A stretch of DNA of 64,000 bases from Streptomyces inusitatus (lineage in GTDB: Bacteria; Actinomycetota; Actinomycetes; Streptomycetales; Streptomycetaceae), in the NCBI RefSeq assembly GCF_014651115.1, contig NZ_BMWG01000011.1, positions 126,922 to 190,921 of the forward strand, given 5' to 3'. The notes under the pieces are model-generated. The model saw nothing but the letters and a program-made list of their open reading frames with translations, was not told the DNA's origin and did not search any database. Each line of letters begins with the position of its first letter. Positions within the stretch are counted from its first letter, which is position 1. Shown here piece by piece: positions 41,910-51,025 of the stretch. The translations under genes were made by a program, and so were the position numbers.

Positions 41910-43670
41910 TCACTCGGACGCGTACCGGATGCCCTCGTAGGCGAGCCACTGGGCGAAGGTGTGCAGTCCGTGATGGAGATCCATGGAGGGCTTCCACTCC
42001 GCGGGCCGCCCCGGGGCCGGGGCGGGGGCCCGGGCCGGGAGCGGGGCCGAGGGGGGCCGGGTGGCGGGCGGGGCGTCGACGGTCTCGACGGGCACCGGGC
42101 GGACCGCCGCCCGTACCTTCTCGGCGAGTTCGCGCACGCCGACGGGGTCGGGGTCGGGGAGGAGGAGCGAGCGCGGGGCGGGAGGAGTGCGCAGCGCGTG
42201 GGAGAGCGCCGCGATGAGGTCGGTGGTGTGCAGGGGCCGCAGTCCCTCGCCCGGAGGGTCGGTGAGGACCACCGGATGACTGCGGAGCGCGCTCCACACC
42301 ATGCGGCCGATCGGTGAGTCCAGCGAACAGCCGGGACCGTACAGATCGCCGGTGTACAGGGCGGTTCTGGAGCGGCCGGTTCCGGTGACGCGGTCCAGGG
42401 AGCGCACCACGACATGCGCTCCCGCGCCGTCGCCGGCTCCCAGCGGGCGGAGGTCGATCAGTGTGTCGAGGCCGTCGAGCCGTCCGTCCGAGGTGGTGAC
42501 GGCGGTGACCCGGTGGCCCCGGTCGGCGAGACCGCGCAGGATGTGCTCGCCGAGCAGGGTGGCCCCGCCGAGGAGTCCGATCTCGTGGTCCGGGCCCCCG
42601 CGCGTGGGCCGGGCGGCGGTGAGGGATCGTCCGGCGGCCTCGATGCCCGCCTCGACGCCGGCCCGGGCGATCTCGGCCAGGCTCTCGCGCATCTCGGCGA
42701 TCCGCTCCTCGCTCCGATGGTGGCTCACTCCGCCGGGGCCGATGGTGGCGAGCGCCTCGGCGCAGGCGGGTGTCTGGGAAAGGTCGGTGCCTCTTCCCTC
42801 CCGCCGATGGACGAATCCCATGGTGAAGGCGGTCAGCCAGGTACCCCGAACAGCCTCTTGATCTACTGCTTCGGTCAACCCCGACTTGGCTGGTTCAAGA
42901 CTTCCTACGCGTATCCCGGATCCTTCCAGATAGTCCTCGCACTCCAGATGCAGCCATCGTTCCGGACCCGGCCCTTCCACTCTTACCGTGCACTGCGCGA
43001 CCCCGTGCTTGAAGAAGGGAATGACCCGCAGGCCCTCCAGCCGCGACCCCTCGTCCCCGGGACGGTCGTCGGGGAGGAAGCACACCGATCGGCGCGGCCC
43101 GCGGAAAGCGTTCCCGGAAATGCTGCCGTGGTCCTCGTGTTCGGCGAAGCTGGGCACCGACACATAGCCGGGGATCCGGTTGGCCCGCAGATACTGATAC
43201 ATGAGGATGTCGTCCGGCCAGGCGTCGAGACGCCGTCTGCCGTATTCCACGAACCCGGCGGCGACCCGCCGGGGCAGAATGATGGCCACACAGGGGAAGT
43301 ACTCATTGACCGCGCCGACCCAGCGCACTCCCGCCATCGCGCCGAAGCGCACGGCCGCGCCGTTGCGCGAATCCCACAGTGCGAACAGGGCGAGCGCGGC
43401 GTCCGGCATTTCCTCCACCGCCGCGCGGGCCCGTTCGAAGAACGCGTCGGAGAGAATCATGTCGTCCTGGACGACAAGTTGATGAGTGGCGCCCTCCTCG
43501 ATCGAGGACCACGCCGCCAGCGCGGTGCGGAGCACCGACGGCTTTCCGGCCGGATCGGGATCCATTACCACTTTCAAGGCTCCGGGGGGAGCCGACGCGG
43601 CGAGTCTCTCCGCGGCCGGCAGGCGCTTGGGGTGGGTCATCACCGCGCCGCTGATGCGATAACGCGTCAC
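41910..43670 (-). CDS. Glycosyltransferase-like protein fused to a Rossmann (epimerase-like) domain
   Basis: The 586-residue product starts at GTG 43670 after GGAGG. Residues 1-300 resemble a GT-A type glycosyltransferase: SGAVMTHPKRLPAAERLAAS, LRTALAAWSSIEEGATHQLV, VQDDMILSDAFFE (acidic metal-site candidate) and RNGAAVRFGAMAGVRWVGAV. The same segments recur in the protein at 57648-56518. Residues about 365-586 look like an NAD-dependent epimerase/reductase (IGLLGGATLLGEHILRGLADRG; LRPLHTTDLIAALSHAL). The glycine-rich turn is atypical and a YxxxK pair is not evident, so this half may be inactive or bind only. It borders the biosynthetic island on the left. Confidence 0.75.
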   Translation of the reverse strand: MTRYRISGAVMTHPKRLPAAERLAASAPPGALKVVMDPDPAGKPSVLRTALAAWSSIEEGATHQLVVQDDMILSDAFFERARAAVEEMPDAALALFALWDSRNGAAVRFGAMAGVRWVGAVNEYFPCVAIILPRRVAAGFVEYGRRRLDAWPDDILMYQYLRANRIPGYVSVPSFAEHEDHGSISGNAFRGPRRSVCFLPDDRPGDEGSRLEGLRVIPFFKHGVAQCTVRVEGPGPERWLHLECEDYLEGSGIRVGSLEPAKSGLTEAVDQEAVRGTWLTAFTMGFVHRREGRGTDLSQTPACAEALATIGPGGVSHHRSEERIAEMRESLAEIARAGVEAGIEAAGRSLTAARPTRGGPDHEIGLLGGATLLGEHILRGLADRGHRVTAVTTSDGRLDGLDTLIDLRPLGAGDGAGAHVVVRSLDRVTGTGRSRTALYTGDLYGPGCSLDSPIGRMVWSALRSHPVVLTDPPGEGLRPLHTTDLIAALSHALRTPPAPRSLLLPDPDPVGVRELAEKVRAAVRPVPVETVDAPPATRPPSAPLPARAPAPAPGRPAEWKPSMDLHHGLHTFAQWLAYEGIRYASE

Positions 43671-43867
43671 AGGTCCTCCGTGCTCTGGTTCCTGGCAGGC
43701 GGCGGATTTCCGCGTCCGCGTTCTCCGCCGACCATTTGATTTCGGACAGTACGGTGGGGCATTTGAAGGCTGCGGGGCTTCCGAAAAGGCACCCTGGTTT
43801 CAGCCGACGATGATCGTCATGCTGGCAGCGCGTGAACCACATGCGTATCACCAATAGAGGAGTCCGC
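43671..43867. promoter_or_regulatory. Divergent promoter region with a short palindrome
   Basis: This 197-nt gap separates the glycosyltransferase fusion gene from the sugar epimerase gene. It contains a perfect 6+1+6 inverted repeat, GACGAT G ATCGTC, at 43806-43818, 50 nt before the epimerase start, a possible operator. AGAGGAG precedes the epimerase start. No -35/-10 pair could be called with confidence. Confidence 0.35.
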
Positions 43868-44944
43868 ATGACTGTGAAGGCCGATGCCGAAGGTACCGAG
43901 GCCGCCGGGGCCACCGAATCCGTCGCTTCCCGACTGGAGAAGCTCAGCGGTGCCCGAGTGGTGGTGACCGGCGGCGCCGGGCTGGTGGGCAGCAGACTCA
44001 CCGCCCTGCTGCGCGGGGCCGATGCGGAAGTCACCGTACTCGACCGGATGGACGCCTATCCGGATTCCACGCATGAGCTGTTCGGCGCTCAGAAGACGGC
44101 CTCACGACTGGTCGTCGGCGACATCCGCGACCGGGAGCGGGTGCGTGATGTACTGCGCGATGCCGATTATGTCGTCCATGCCGCCGCTTTCGCTGATGTC
44201 GCCGCCTGCACCCGCCGTCCCGATATCGCCTTCAAGGCGAATATCGAGGGCACCGAGGTCGTCCTGGAGGAAACCGCCGCCGCCGATGTGCGGCGCTTCG
44301 TTCTCATATCATCGGCCGCCGTCTACGGCAATGGCGTCGCCCCCGCCGACGGCGCGCAGATCTTCGCCGAGGACCAGCCCCCGCACCCGCTGTCGGTGTA
44401 CGCCAACTCCAAGCTCTGGGCCGAGCACCAGACCCGGCTGATGCTCGGCGGCACCGGAACCGAATACTCCGTACTGCGCTACTTCTCCGTCTACGGCGAC
44501 CCCCAGGTCCCCAAGCCGGGCAGCCACTCCTGGATGGTGGCCTGGCTGGCCATGCACGCCCGGCTCGGACTGCCCATGCGGCTCAACGGCGGCGGCGTCC
44601 AGGTGCGCGACCTCGTCCATGTCGACGACATCGCGGCCGCCACCGCGCTCGCGCTGGTCGAGGACCGGGTGGTCGGCGAGACCGTCAACGTCGGCAGCGG
44701 CGTCCCGACCTCGGTGCGGGAGGTGGGCGAGCTGATCGCCCCGCACTTCCCCGGCTCCGAGTTCGTCATCACCCCCCGCCCGGCCGACGACCCGCTCGGC
44801 GGCTACGCGTCGACCGCCCGGCTCGCCGAACTGCTGCGCTGGAAGCCCGGCATCACCGTGGCGGAAGGCGTGGAGCGCTATGTGCGCTGGCTGACCGCCA
44901 CCCCGGAGGCGGTGCCGAACTGGCTCACGGAGAAGGCCGCGTGA
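43868..44944 (+). CDS. NAD-dependent sugar-nucleotide epimerase/dehydratase (extended SDR)
   Basis: The 358-residue product has VVVTGGAGLVGSRLTALL (NAD-binding GxxGxxG), VVGDIRDRERV, VVHAAAFADVAACTRRP, LISSAAVYGNG, the catalytic YANSK and substrate-side motifs RDLVHVDDIAAA and VNVGSGVPTSV. It belongs to the UDP-glucose 4-epimerase / dTDP-glucose-type group; which sugar it converts is unknown. An RBS (AGAGGAG) precedes ATG 43868. It begins the plus-strand operon epimerase-NUDIX-kinase, with stop/start overlaps. Confidence 0.92.
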   Translation: MTVKADAEGTEAAGATESVASRLEKLSGARVVVTGGAGLVGSRLTALLRGADAEVTVLDRMDAYPDSTHELFGAQKTASRLVVGDIRDRERVRDVLRDADYVVHAAAFADVAACTRRPDIAFKANIEGTEVVLEETAAADVRRFVLISSAAVYGNGVAPADGAQIFAEDQPPHPLSVYANSKLWAEHQTRLMLGGTGTEYSVLRYFSVYGDPQVPKPGSHSWMVAWLAMHARLGLPMRLNGGGVQVRDLVHVDDIAAATALALVEDRVVGETVNVGSGVPTSVREVGELIAPHFPGSEFVITPRPADDPLGGYASTARLAELLRWKPGITVAEGVERYVRWLTATPEAVPNWLTEKAA

Positions 44945-45000
44945 CACCTTTGGCGCAGACGGCCGGGGACCGGCCGCGCACCGAGGAAGGCCGTGCACCG

Positions 45001-45495
45001 ATGAGTTACACCGGCTCCTACATCTGGTCGCTGCGTCAGGCGGTCGGCAGCAGAACACTCCTCGTCCCGGGCGCGCAGGTACTGCTGCGGGACGGCGGCG
45101 GACGGGTGCTCTTCCAGCAGCGCGCCGACACGGGCGTCTGGGAGATCCCCGCCGGCGCGTGCGAGGAGGGCGGTGACTTCGCCTCCACCGCCGTACGGGA
45201 GCTCCAGGAGGAGACGGGACTGCGGGTACGGAGAGAGGACCTGATCCCGTTCGGGTCGCTCTCGGACCCCGGGGTGCACACGCTCACCTACCCCAACGGC
45301 GATGTCACCCACTGCTTCGCCCTCTGCTTCCTGGCCCTGAGCTGGTCGGGCGAGCTGGTGCCGGGACCGGGCGAAGTGCTCCGGGCGGAGTTCCGCGACC
45401 CGGGCGACGTCCCGAGCCCGCTCCACCCGCCGACCGCCGTGGTGCTGGAGATGCTCCGAGAGTTCGAATCGACCGGAAGGTTCCAGGCACGGTGA
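45001..45495 (+). CDS. NUDIX hydrolase
   Basis: The product has 164 residues from ATG 45001, where typical similarity begins (SYTGSYIWSLRQAVG); GTG 44941, overlapping the epimerase stop, would add 20 residues. The Nudix helix reads PAGACEEGGDFASTAVREL, QEETGL. The REL-x-EE-x-GL core is intact, but the glutamate normally eight residues before its Arg is Gly here. The family hydrolyses nucleoside diphosphates linked to other groups. Here it might trim a sugar nucleotide or pyrophosphate intermediate of the island. Confidence 0.88.
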   Translation: MSYTGSYIWSLRQAVGSRTLLVPGAQVLLRDGGGRVLFQQRADTGVWEIPAGACEEGGDFASTAVRELQEETGLRVRREDLIPFGSLSDPGVHTLTYPNGDVTHCFALCFLALSWSGELVPGPGEVLRAEFRDPGDVPSPLHPPTAVVLEMLREFESTGRFQAR

Positions 45496-46490
45496 ACACG
45501 TCGGAGGCGATACGCGCGGTGGTGCCCTGCCGGGCCTGTCTGTCCGGTGAGGATCTGGACTGGCTCGGCGGCCGCTCCGTCAGCCTCGCCCTGGATCTGA
45601 CCACCGCCGTCGAGACCACCTCCGCCGGCACCGCCCCCGCCCCCGCCCCGGCCGCTCCGGCGGCCGGGGCCGGGGGTGGCGGGGGCGGCGGCTGGTCCGG
45701 CCAGGTGTGGGAGTTTCTGCGCGGAAGGATCGCCGGTCTCGGACCGGAGCCGCCCGCCGTCGCCGTCCACAGCGAAGCGCCCGCCGCCAGCGGGCTGTCC
45801 TCCTCGACCGCCCTGATCGTGGGCCTCTTCCGCGCCTACACGGCGTACGCGGCGCACACGGGGCAGAGCACCGCCCGCCCGCCGGGCATTCCCCTCGCGA
45901 CCCTCGCCCAGTGGGCGTACGAGTTCGAGTTCGCCCACTTCAACGGCGGCGGGATGGACCATCTGGCCGTCATCGAGGGCGGCGCACTGCTGCTGTCGGG
46001 CCGCTCCACCGGGCTGCCCGACATCCTGGAGCGCCGGACCTTCCCCGAGGAGTGGGCCGTGCTGGTGGTGGACTCGGCGACCCGCAAGGACACCAGCGAC
46101 CACATCCGTGTCGTACGGACACAGCTCGCCGACCGGGATCCCGCGCTCGCGCTCTATCTCAAGGAGGCGGACCGGGCCTCGGACGAGGCCTGGGCCGCGA
46201 TCGGCGCGCGCGATCTCGACGGGCTCACCGCCGCGATGGACCGGGCCCACACCACCATGCGCGATCAGCAGGGGATGTCCACCCCGGTCCTGGAGGAGCT
46301 GCGCGCGGCCGCGCTGCGCGCCGCCGGTCTGCGGCTGAAACTCAGCGGCGCGGGCGGCGGCGGGGCCCTGGTCGGCGTCTGCCGCCAGGAGGATCTCCCG
46401 GACCGGACGGCCGTGCTGCGGCGGGCGCTGGCGGAGGTCCGCCCCGCCGCCCGGGTGATTCCCACCCGGGCGGCGGCCGGTCCTATCTGA
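45492..46490 (+). CDS. GHMP-family sugar kinase
   Basis: The 332-residue product overlaps the NUDIX gene by four bases. It has all three GHMP motifs: CRACLSGEDLDWLGGRSVSL (galactokinase-like start), EAPAASGLSSSTALIVGLFR (ATP loop) and LRLKLSGAGGGGALVGVCR. NGGGMDHLAVIEGGALLL is in the place of the catalytic aspartate region. A glycine/proline/alanine insertion lies at residues 50-72. It likely phosphorylates a sugar or cyclitol, giving the substrate of later steps. The next gene is convergent, 15 nt away, without a visible terminator. Confidence 0.9.
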   Translation: MNTSEAIRAVVPCRACLSGEDLDWLGGRSVSLALDLTTAVETTSAGTAPAPAPAAPAAGAGGGGGGGWSGQVWEFLRGRIAGLGPEPPAVAVHSEAPAASGLSSSTALIVGLFRAYTAYAAHTGQSTARPPGIPLATLAQWAYEFEFAHFNGGGMDHLAVIEGGALLLSGRSTGLPDILERRTFPEEWAVLVVDSATRKDTSDHIRVVRTQLADRDPALALYLKEADRASDEAWAAIGARDLDGLTAAMDRAHTTMRDQQGMSTPVLEELRAAALRAAGLRLKLSGAGGGGALVGVCRQEDLPDRTAVLRRALAEVRPAARVIPTRAAAGPI

Positions 46491-46505
46491 TCCGGCGGGC
46501 AGGGG

Positions 46506-47603
46506 TCAGAGGAAGGGGTCGTAGTCACCGCCCATCTCGGGCGTCACCGCTTCGGTCGCGATCTTGTCCATTTCGAGATTGGAGCGGTGGCGCGCGCAGT
46601 GGAAGAGGCAGTCCCGGCTCGGATCGATGACCCCTCGGTCCGAGTTCTTCCATATGTCCGGCAGCCGCTCGGTGACCGCGTCGCCTATCTTCGCCTGGGA
46701 GTTGCCCCGGTGGTAGGAGCAGACATAGACCCCGGACGGGGTGATGAGCGTCCGCAGCTCCGCCACCTTGCACTGGTGGTAATCCTTCGGCTGCACCGCC
46801 CCCACCCGGTTCCTGAGCGAGGTCAGGGTCGAGGAGTTGATGATCTCGAAGGAGCCGTCCGCCCACTGCTCGGCCTCGGCCAGCTGCTCGTCGACGGACT
46901 TGAGGATGTCCTCGGCCACCTGGATCACATGGTGGCCGTCGTCGAACATCGCCTTGGTCTCGAAGTAGTCGCAGCCGATGTCCCGGGCCAGCCGCGCCGC
47001 CTGAAGCACCTCGTGGTGATTGCTCACCATGGTCCCGTCCGGCAGCCGGCGGGTCATCACCAGGAACGAGTAGCCGAGGGCGCCCTTCTTGACCCCGGCC
47101 AGCAGCCGCATATTGCCGATCACCTTGTCGAAGACGCTGCGGCCCTTGCGGTCCGGCCGGAACACCCCGTACGTCTCACTGGTCCCGGCGTCCATCGACA
47201 CCCGCACCCAGGACGCGTACTGGGACAGCTCGTCCAGATTCTGATTGATCATCGTGCCGTTGGTGACGACGCCGATGGCGACCCCGGCCTCGCCGAGGAC
47301 GCGCAGAACATTGCGGGTGCCCCGGTGGGCCAGCGGCTCCCCGCCGCCGATGAGGACCACGCCCCGCACGGACATCTCGATCAGCTCCTCGGCCAGTTCG
47401 GCCAGCCGCTCGGGAGTGAACCGCCCCTGGTTCAGCAGCTTGCCGCTGATGCACTCCGGGCAGGCGAGATCGCAGAACGTCGTCGGGTCGAGATCCACCA
47501 CCAGCGGTCCCGAGGAACGTTGTCCCGCGGCCGCTTCGAGAACCCGGGGCCAACCGGAGGGCTGATACAGCTTGGACACCAGGTCAAGACGGTCGAACGT
47601 CAA
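46506..47603 (-). CDS. Radical SAM enzyme with SPASM/twitch-like C-terminus
   Basis: The product of about 365 residues starts at TTG 47603, placed six bases after AGGAG; upstream starts lack this. It has the cluster motif CDLACPEC (C-x3-C-x2-C), VVLIGGGEPL, VGVVTNGTMI and a C-terminal cysteine set (HQCKVAELRTLITPSGVYVC ... CLFHCARH), as in SPASM or twitch proteins holding an auxiliary cluster. Such enzymes include aminoglycoside epimerases and dehydrogenases (NeoN, BtrN) as well as peptide-modifying enzymes. The carbohydrate context favours the former. It follows the ABC transporter genes on the same strand after a 143-nt gap with a hairpin. Confidence 0.88.
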   Translation of the reverse strand: MTFDRLDLVSKLYQPSGWPRVLEAAAGQRSSGPLVVDLDPTTFCDLACPECISGKLLNQGRFTPERLAELAEELIEMSVRGVVLIGGGEPLAHRGTRNVLRVLGEAGVAIGVVTNGTMINQNLDELSQYASWVRVSMDAGTSETYGVFRPDRKGRSVFDKVIGNMRLLAGVKKGALGYSFLVMTRRLPDGTMVSNHHEVLQAARLARDIGCDYFETKAMFDDGHHVIQVAEDILKSVDEQLAEAEQWADGSFEIINSSTLTSLRNRVGAVQPKDYHQCKVAELRTLITPSGVYVCSYHRGNSQAKIGDAVTERLPDIWKNSDRGVIDPSRDCLFHCARHRSNLEMDKIATEAVTPEMGGDYDPFL

Positions 47604-47665
47604 AATGATCTCCTGCTGGTCAAGAGAACCGGGCCGGACGGCCCAGGTGTTCTCGGTATTTCGGC

Positions 47666-47687
47666 GGGGCGGTGCGCACACCGCCCC
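47666..47687 (-). terminator. Hairpin between ABC importer and radical SAM gene
   Basis: A 9-bp perfect stem (GGGGCGGTG with its complement) and a CGCA loop lie 60 nt past the stop of the second permease gene and 62 nt before the radical SAM start. It could be a terminator or attenuator separating the two transcription units. Confidence 0.5.
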
Positions 47688-47746
47688 CGCGCCCTGTGCG
47701 TCGGGCGCTCATTGCCGGCGCCGCGCGATGCGCGGGCCTTCGGCGG

Positions 47747-48670
47747 TCACCCCTTGACGGCTCCCGCCGCCAGGCCGGCGGCCACCCGGCGCTGGACGAA
47801 CATGAAGAAGACGACGACCGGCAGCGCGGTGAGCGTGGCTCCCGCCATCAGCGCTCCGTAGTCGGTGCCGAAGCTGGTCTGGAAGGACACCAGCCAGATG
47901 CTGACGGTCTGCTTGTCGGTGCTGGAGAGCAGTACATAGGCGAGGACGTACTCGTTCCACGCCTGCACCAGGGAGTAGATGGAGGTGGCGACCAGCCCGG
48001 GCGCGAGCAGGGGCAGCAGCACCCGCCGGAAGGCGGCCCCCCTGGTGCAGCCGTCGACCATCGCCGCCTCCTCCAGCTCCACCGGGATGCCCGCGATGAA
48101 TCCGCGCAGCAGCCAGACGGTGAAGGGCAGCATGAAGACCAGATAGGTCAGGATCACCCCGGTCAGACTGTCCGTCAGCCCGGCGTCGCTGAGCAGCAGA
48201 TAGATCGGGATGATCAGGCCCGCCAGCGGGATCATCTGCACGGAGAGGATCACCAGGATGAACGCCTTGCGCCCGGCGAAGGCGAACCGGGCCAGGGCAT
48301 AGGCGGCCAGCACCCCGATGAGCAGCGAGATCACCACGGTTCCCGCGCCGATGAGGGCGCTCGCGCGGACGCTGGACCAGAAGGTCTCGGACTCCATGGC
48401 GCGGCGGAAGTGCTCCAGGGTCGGTTCGGAGGGCCAGAAGGAGGGCGGGTCGCTGCGGATCTGGGAGGCGGGCCGGAACGCGGTGAGGAGCATCCAGTAG
48501 ACGGGGAAGGCCATCACGGCGCAGAAGAGCAGCCCCAGCAGATCGGCCCGCCGCGATCGGCGGCCGGCCCCGCGCCGGGCGCGGGTGGTGAAGCGGGACG
48601 TGAAGCGGGGTGCGGGGCGGGGTGTGGAGCGAGACGTGAAGCGAGATGTGGAACGGGATGTGACGCTCAC
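47747..48670 (-). CDS. Carbohydrate ABC importer permease (MalG-type)
   Basis: The 307-residue product starts at GTG 48670, overlapping the stop of the partner permease. It has six hydrophobic segments (LLGLLFCAVMAFPVYWML; ALIGAGTVVISLLIGVLAAY; FILVILSVQMIPLAGLIIP and others) and the EAA loop ELEEAAMVDGCTRGAAFRRV, LLPLLAPG. The N-terminal 30 residues are a Ser/Arg/Thr/Phe repeat encoded by a 12-nt tandem repeat. No ATPase gene is nearby; in streptomycetes a shared MsiK-type ATPase usually serves such importers. Confidence 0.92.
   Translation of the reverse strand: MSVTSRSTSRFTSRSTPRPAPRFTSRFTTRARRGAGRRSRRADLLGLLFCAVMAFPVYWMLLTAFRPASQIRSDPPSFWPSEPTLEHFRRAMESETFWSSVRASALIGAGTVVISLLIGVLAAYALARFAFAGRKAFILVILSVQMIPLAGLIIPIYLLLSDAGLTDSLTGVILTYLVFMLPFTVWLLRGFIAGIPVELEEAAMVDGCTRGAAFRRVLLPLLAPGLVATSIYSLVQAWNEYVLAYVLLSSTDKQTVSIWLVSFQTSFGTDYGALMAGATLTALPVVVFFMFVQRRVAAGLAAGAVKG
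48588..48659. repeat. 12-nt tandem repeat coding for the permease N-terminus
   Basis: Six units of 12 nt (starting 48588, 48600, 48612, 48624, 48636 and 48648) follow the form GTGAAGCGGGAC. Read on the minus strand they encode tetrapeptides of the form S/P-R-F/S/P-T/A. The repeat keeps the reading frame whatever its copy number. Confidence 0.85.
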
Positions 48671-49665
48671 TCGGCCTCTCCCATCCTGACGAGCTGACGG
48701 ACGTAGACGACGGCCCCGACGAGCAGCAGCAGCACGGTGACCACCGCGATGGCCGCACCGCTGCTGTAGCGGTTCACGGCGAACGACTCGATGAACGAGT
48801 AGACGCCGAGCAGGTAGTAGTCCTTCTCCGGCTGACCGGTCCGCATCAGCCAGATCTGGTTGAAGACGCCGAAGTTCCAGATCGCGGTCAGCGTCGTCAC
48901 CATCACGAACGCGGGTTTGATGACGGGGAAGGTGATGTGCCGGAACACCTGCGAGGGCCTCGCGCCGTCCACCCGCGCCGCCTCCTCCAGCTCCGGCGGC
49001 ACCTGGGTGAGAGCGGCCTGAAGGGTGATGGCGGCGAAGGGCAGCGCCCCCCAGACCACGACCGCGACGATCACGGTGAACCCCTGCCAGGGGTTCTCGA
49101 ACCAGTTGTGCTTGGCGAAGTCCGCCCCGGGCAGCCGTCCCAGCAGCCAGTTGACGACCCCGTGGTCGGCGTCCACCAGCCAGCGGAAGACGGAGGCCGC
49201 GACCATCACCGGCATCGCCCACACGGCGACCAGGACACCGGCCATCGTCGCCCGCACCCAGGGCGAGACCCGGCGCATCAGCAGGGCGACCAGCATCGCG
49301 GCCGTCATGGTCACCACGCCGCACGCCACGGTGAAGAGCGCGGTCCGCCCGACGACCTCCCAGAAGAACGGGTCGGCCGCGATGGCGCGGTACTGCTGGA
49401 GCCCCGCCCACGGCGGCGCGGTCCCCGCGAACAGCTCTCTGCGGGTCATGTCCTGGAACGACAGCGTCACCAGATCGACCAGCGGATAGCCGAGGACCGC
49501 GAGGAGCGCGAGCACGGTCGGGGCGATGAGGAGGTACGGGACGGCCCGCCGCGCCGCCGACGGGGGCCGGCCGGCCCTGGAGCCCCGCCCTCCGGCGGGC
49601 GGTCGGACGGGGTGCGGGCGTGCGGAGGGCGCGCCGGAGGGGCGCGGCGGACCTGCGGTCACCAT
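48667..49665 (-). CDS. Carbohydrate ABC importer permease (MalF-type)
   Basis: The 332-residue product has a Pro/Arg-rich cytoplasmic N-terminus and six membrane segments (VPYLLIAPTVLALLAVLGYP; TALFTVACGVVTMTAAMLVA; MAGVLVAVWAMPVMVAASVF and others). The EAA loop is ELEEAARVDGARPSQVFRHI, TFPVIKP. It lies between the binding-protein gene (58 nt upstream) and the second permease, with which it overlaps by four bases. The imported sugar is unknown. Confidence 0.92.
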   Translation of the reverse strand: MVTAGPPRPSGAPSARPHPVRPPAGGRGSRAGRPPSAARRAVPYLLIAPTVLALLAVLGYPLVDLVTLSFQDMTRRELFAGTAPPWAGLQQYRAIAADPFFWEVVGRTALFTVACGVVTMTAAMLVALLMRRVSPWVRATMAGVLVAVWAMPVMVAASVFRWLVDADHGVVNWLLGRLPGADFAKHNWFENPWQGFTVIVAVVVWGALPFAAITLQAALTQVPPELEEAARVDGARPSQVFRHITFPVIKPAFVMVTTLTAIWNFGVFNQIWLMRTGQPEKDYYLLGVYSFIESFAVNRYSSGAAIAVVTVLLLLVGAVVYVRQLVRMGEAE

Positions 49666-49723
49666 GCGGGCGAGGCTCCTCGCGTCGTCGTGCGCGGGCG
49701 TCTGTGGCTCTCGTGGGCCGCCG

Positions 49724-51025
49724 TCAGTTCTCGTTGACGATCTTGTCGATCTCCCGGTCGGCGTCCTGCGTCGCCTGGCGCACGCTCTTCTTGCCCGTCG
49801 CTATGTCCTGAAGCATCGAGGGCAGGATGTTCGACTTCTCCACCGCGACCCAGCCGGGGGCGAGCGGGGTGACCCAGCCCCGTTCGGCGGCGAGCGCGGC
49901 GGCTCCGTTGATGCCGTCGGCGGGCACGTCGCGGAGCTGGACGGTGTTGTTGGGCAGGGTCTCGGCCTTGATCAGCTGCTGTTGTGAGCTCCGGTCGGTG
50001 AACAGCTTGATCCATTCCTGGGCCAGCTGCTGCTTCTTCGATTTGACCGGGATCGCGAGCAGGGAGCCGCCGAGGAAGGGCGGCATCAGCTCGCCGGAGG
50101 GGCCGGGGAAGGCGAAGGTCGAGAATTTCCCGCGGAGGGCGGGGTTGCCGCCGGAGCGGGGATCGGCGGCGGCGTTCGCCTCCCAGGTATTGCCGTAGAA
50201 CATGCCGACCTTGCCCTGGCCGACCACGCCGGGCTCGTCGGCGTTGTCCTTGGAGCGGTCGCCGACGTAGTAGTCGTCGATGAGCTTTTTCCAGCTGGTG
50301 AGCCCGGCGACGGACTCGGGGGAGGAGAGCGCGCCGTGCCAGCGGCCGTCGCGTTCGACGGCCATCTCGCCGCCGGCGTCCTTCACCCACGCCATCGCGG
50401 CGGACCAGTAACGGCCCGGCATGTAGAAGGCGGAGAAGTTCTTGTCGGTGGAACCGAACTTCGCCTTCAGTTTGTCCAGGACGGAGAGCATCTCGCCGTA
50501 GGTTCGCGGGGCTTCGGTGACCCCGACCTTCTTCAGCAGATCGGTGCGGTAGATGCCCACGCGCGCGCCCGCGTAGTAGGGCACACAGTAAGTCTCGCCC
50601 TTCCACTGACACGCGTCCGAAAGCGCTGGGAGCCATTCAGCGGAATGGTCGAAATCTTCCTTCGGGACGGGGCTGAACGCACCGTTGACAATGTAGTTGG
50701 TGGTTTCACTGTTGCCCATCTCGACTACATCTGGTACGTCCTGGCCCGCGAAGGCCGCGTCAATCTTCTGGTTCTTGCTGGTCCACTGCTGGTACTGAAC
50801 CTTCACATCGATATTCGGATATCGGTCGGCGAATCGTTTGTTCGTGGTGGCGACCAGATCGGGCCAGCTCTCCCGGGCGTCCACGGTCAGCCAGACCGTC
50901 AGACCGCCCTTCTGGCTCGCGGCGTCCGGCGAGCCCCCGGTCCCGCCGGAAGTGCAGGAAGCGAGCGTGGCCGCGAGTGCGACGGTGCCAACGGCCGAGG
51001 TGAAGCGGGATAAGCGCCAGGGCAT
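49724..51025 (-). CDS. Sugar-binding lipoprotein of an ABC importer
   Basis: The 433-residue product has a lipoprotein signal (AVGTVALAATLASC, with Cys24 as lipid site). It continues as a family 1 solute-binding protein (GGLTVWLTVDARESWPDLV; RYPNIDVKVQYQQW; DVPDVVEMGNSE; PFLGGSLLAIP). It delivers a sugar-type ligand to the two permeases downstream. Its gene is divergent from the amidinotransferase gene, with a 303-nt intergenic region. Confidence 0.93.
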   Translation of the reverse strand: MPWRLSRFTSAVGTVALAATLASCTSGGTGGSPDAASQKGGLTVWLTVDARESWPDLVATTNKRFADRYPNIDVKVQYQQWTSKNQKIDAAFAGQDVPDVVEMGNSETTNYIVNGAFSPVPKEDFDHSAEWLPALSDACQWKGETYCVPYYAGARVGIYRTDLLKKVGVTEAPRTYGEMLSVLDKLKAKFGSTDKNFSAFYMPGRYWSAAMAWVKDAGGEMAVERDGRWHGALSSPESVAGLTSWKKLIDDYYVGDRSKDNADEPGVVGQGKVGMFYGNTWEANAAADPRSGGNPALRGKFSTFAFPGPSGELMPPFLGGSLLAIPVKSKKQQLAQEWIKLFTDRSSQQQLIKAETLPNNTVQLRDVPADGINGAAALAAERGWVTPLAPGWVAVEKSNILPSMLQDIATGKKSVRQATQDADREIDKIVNEN

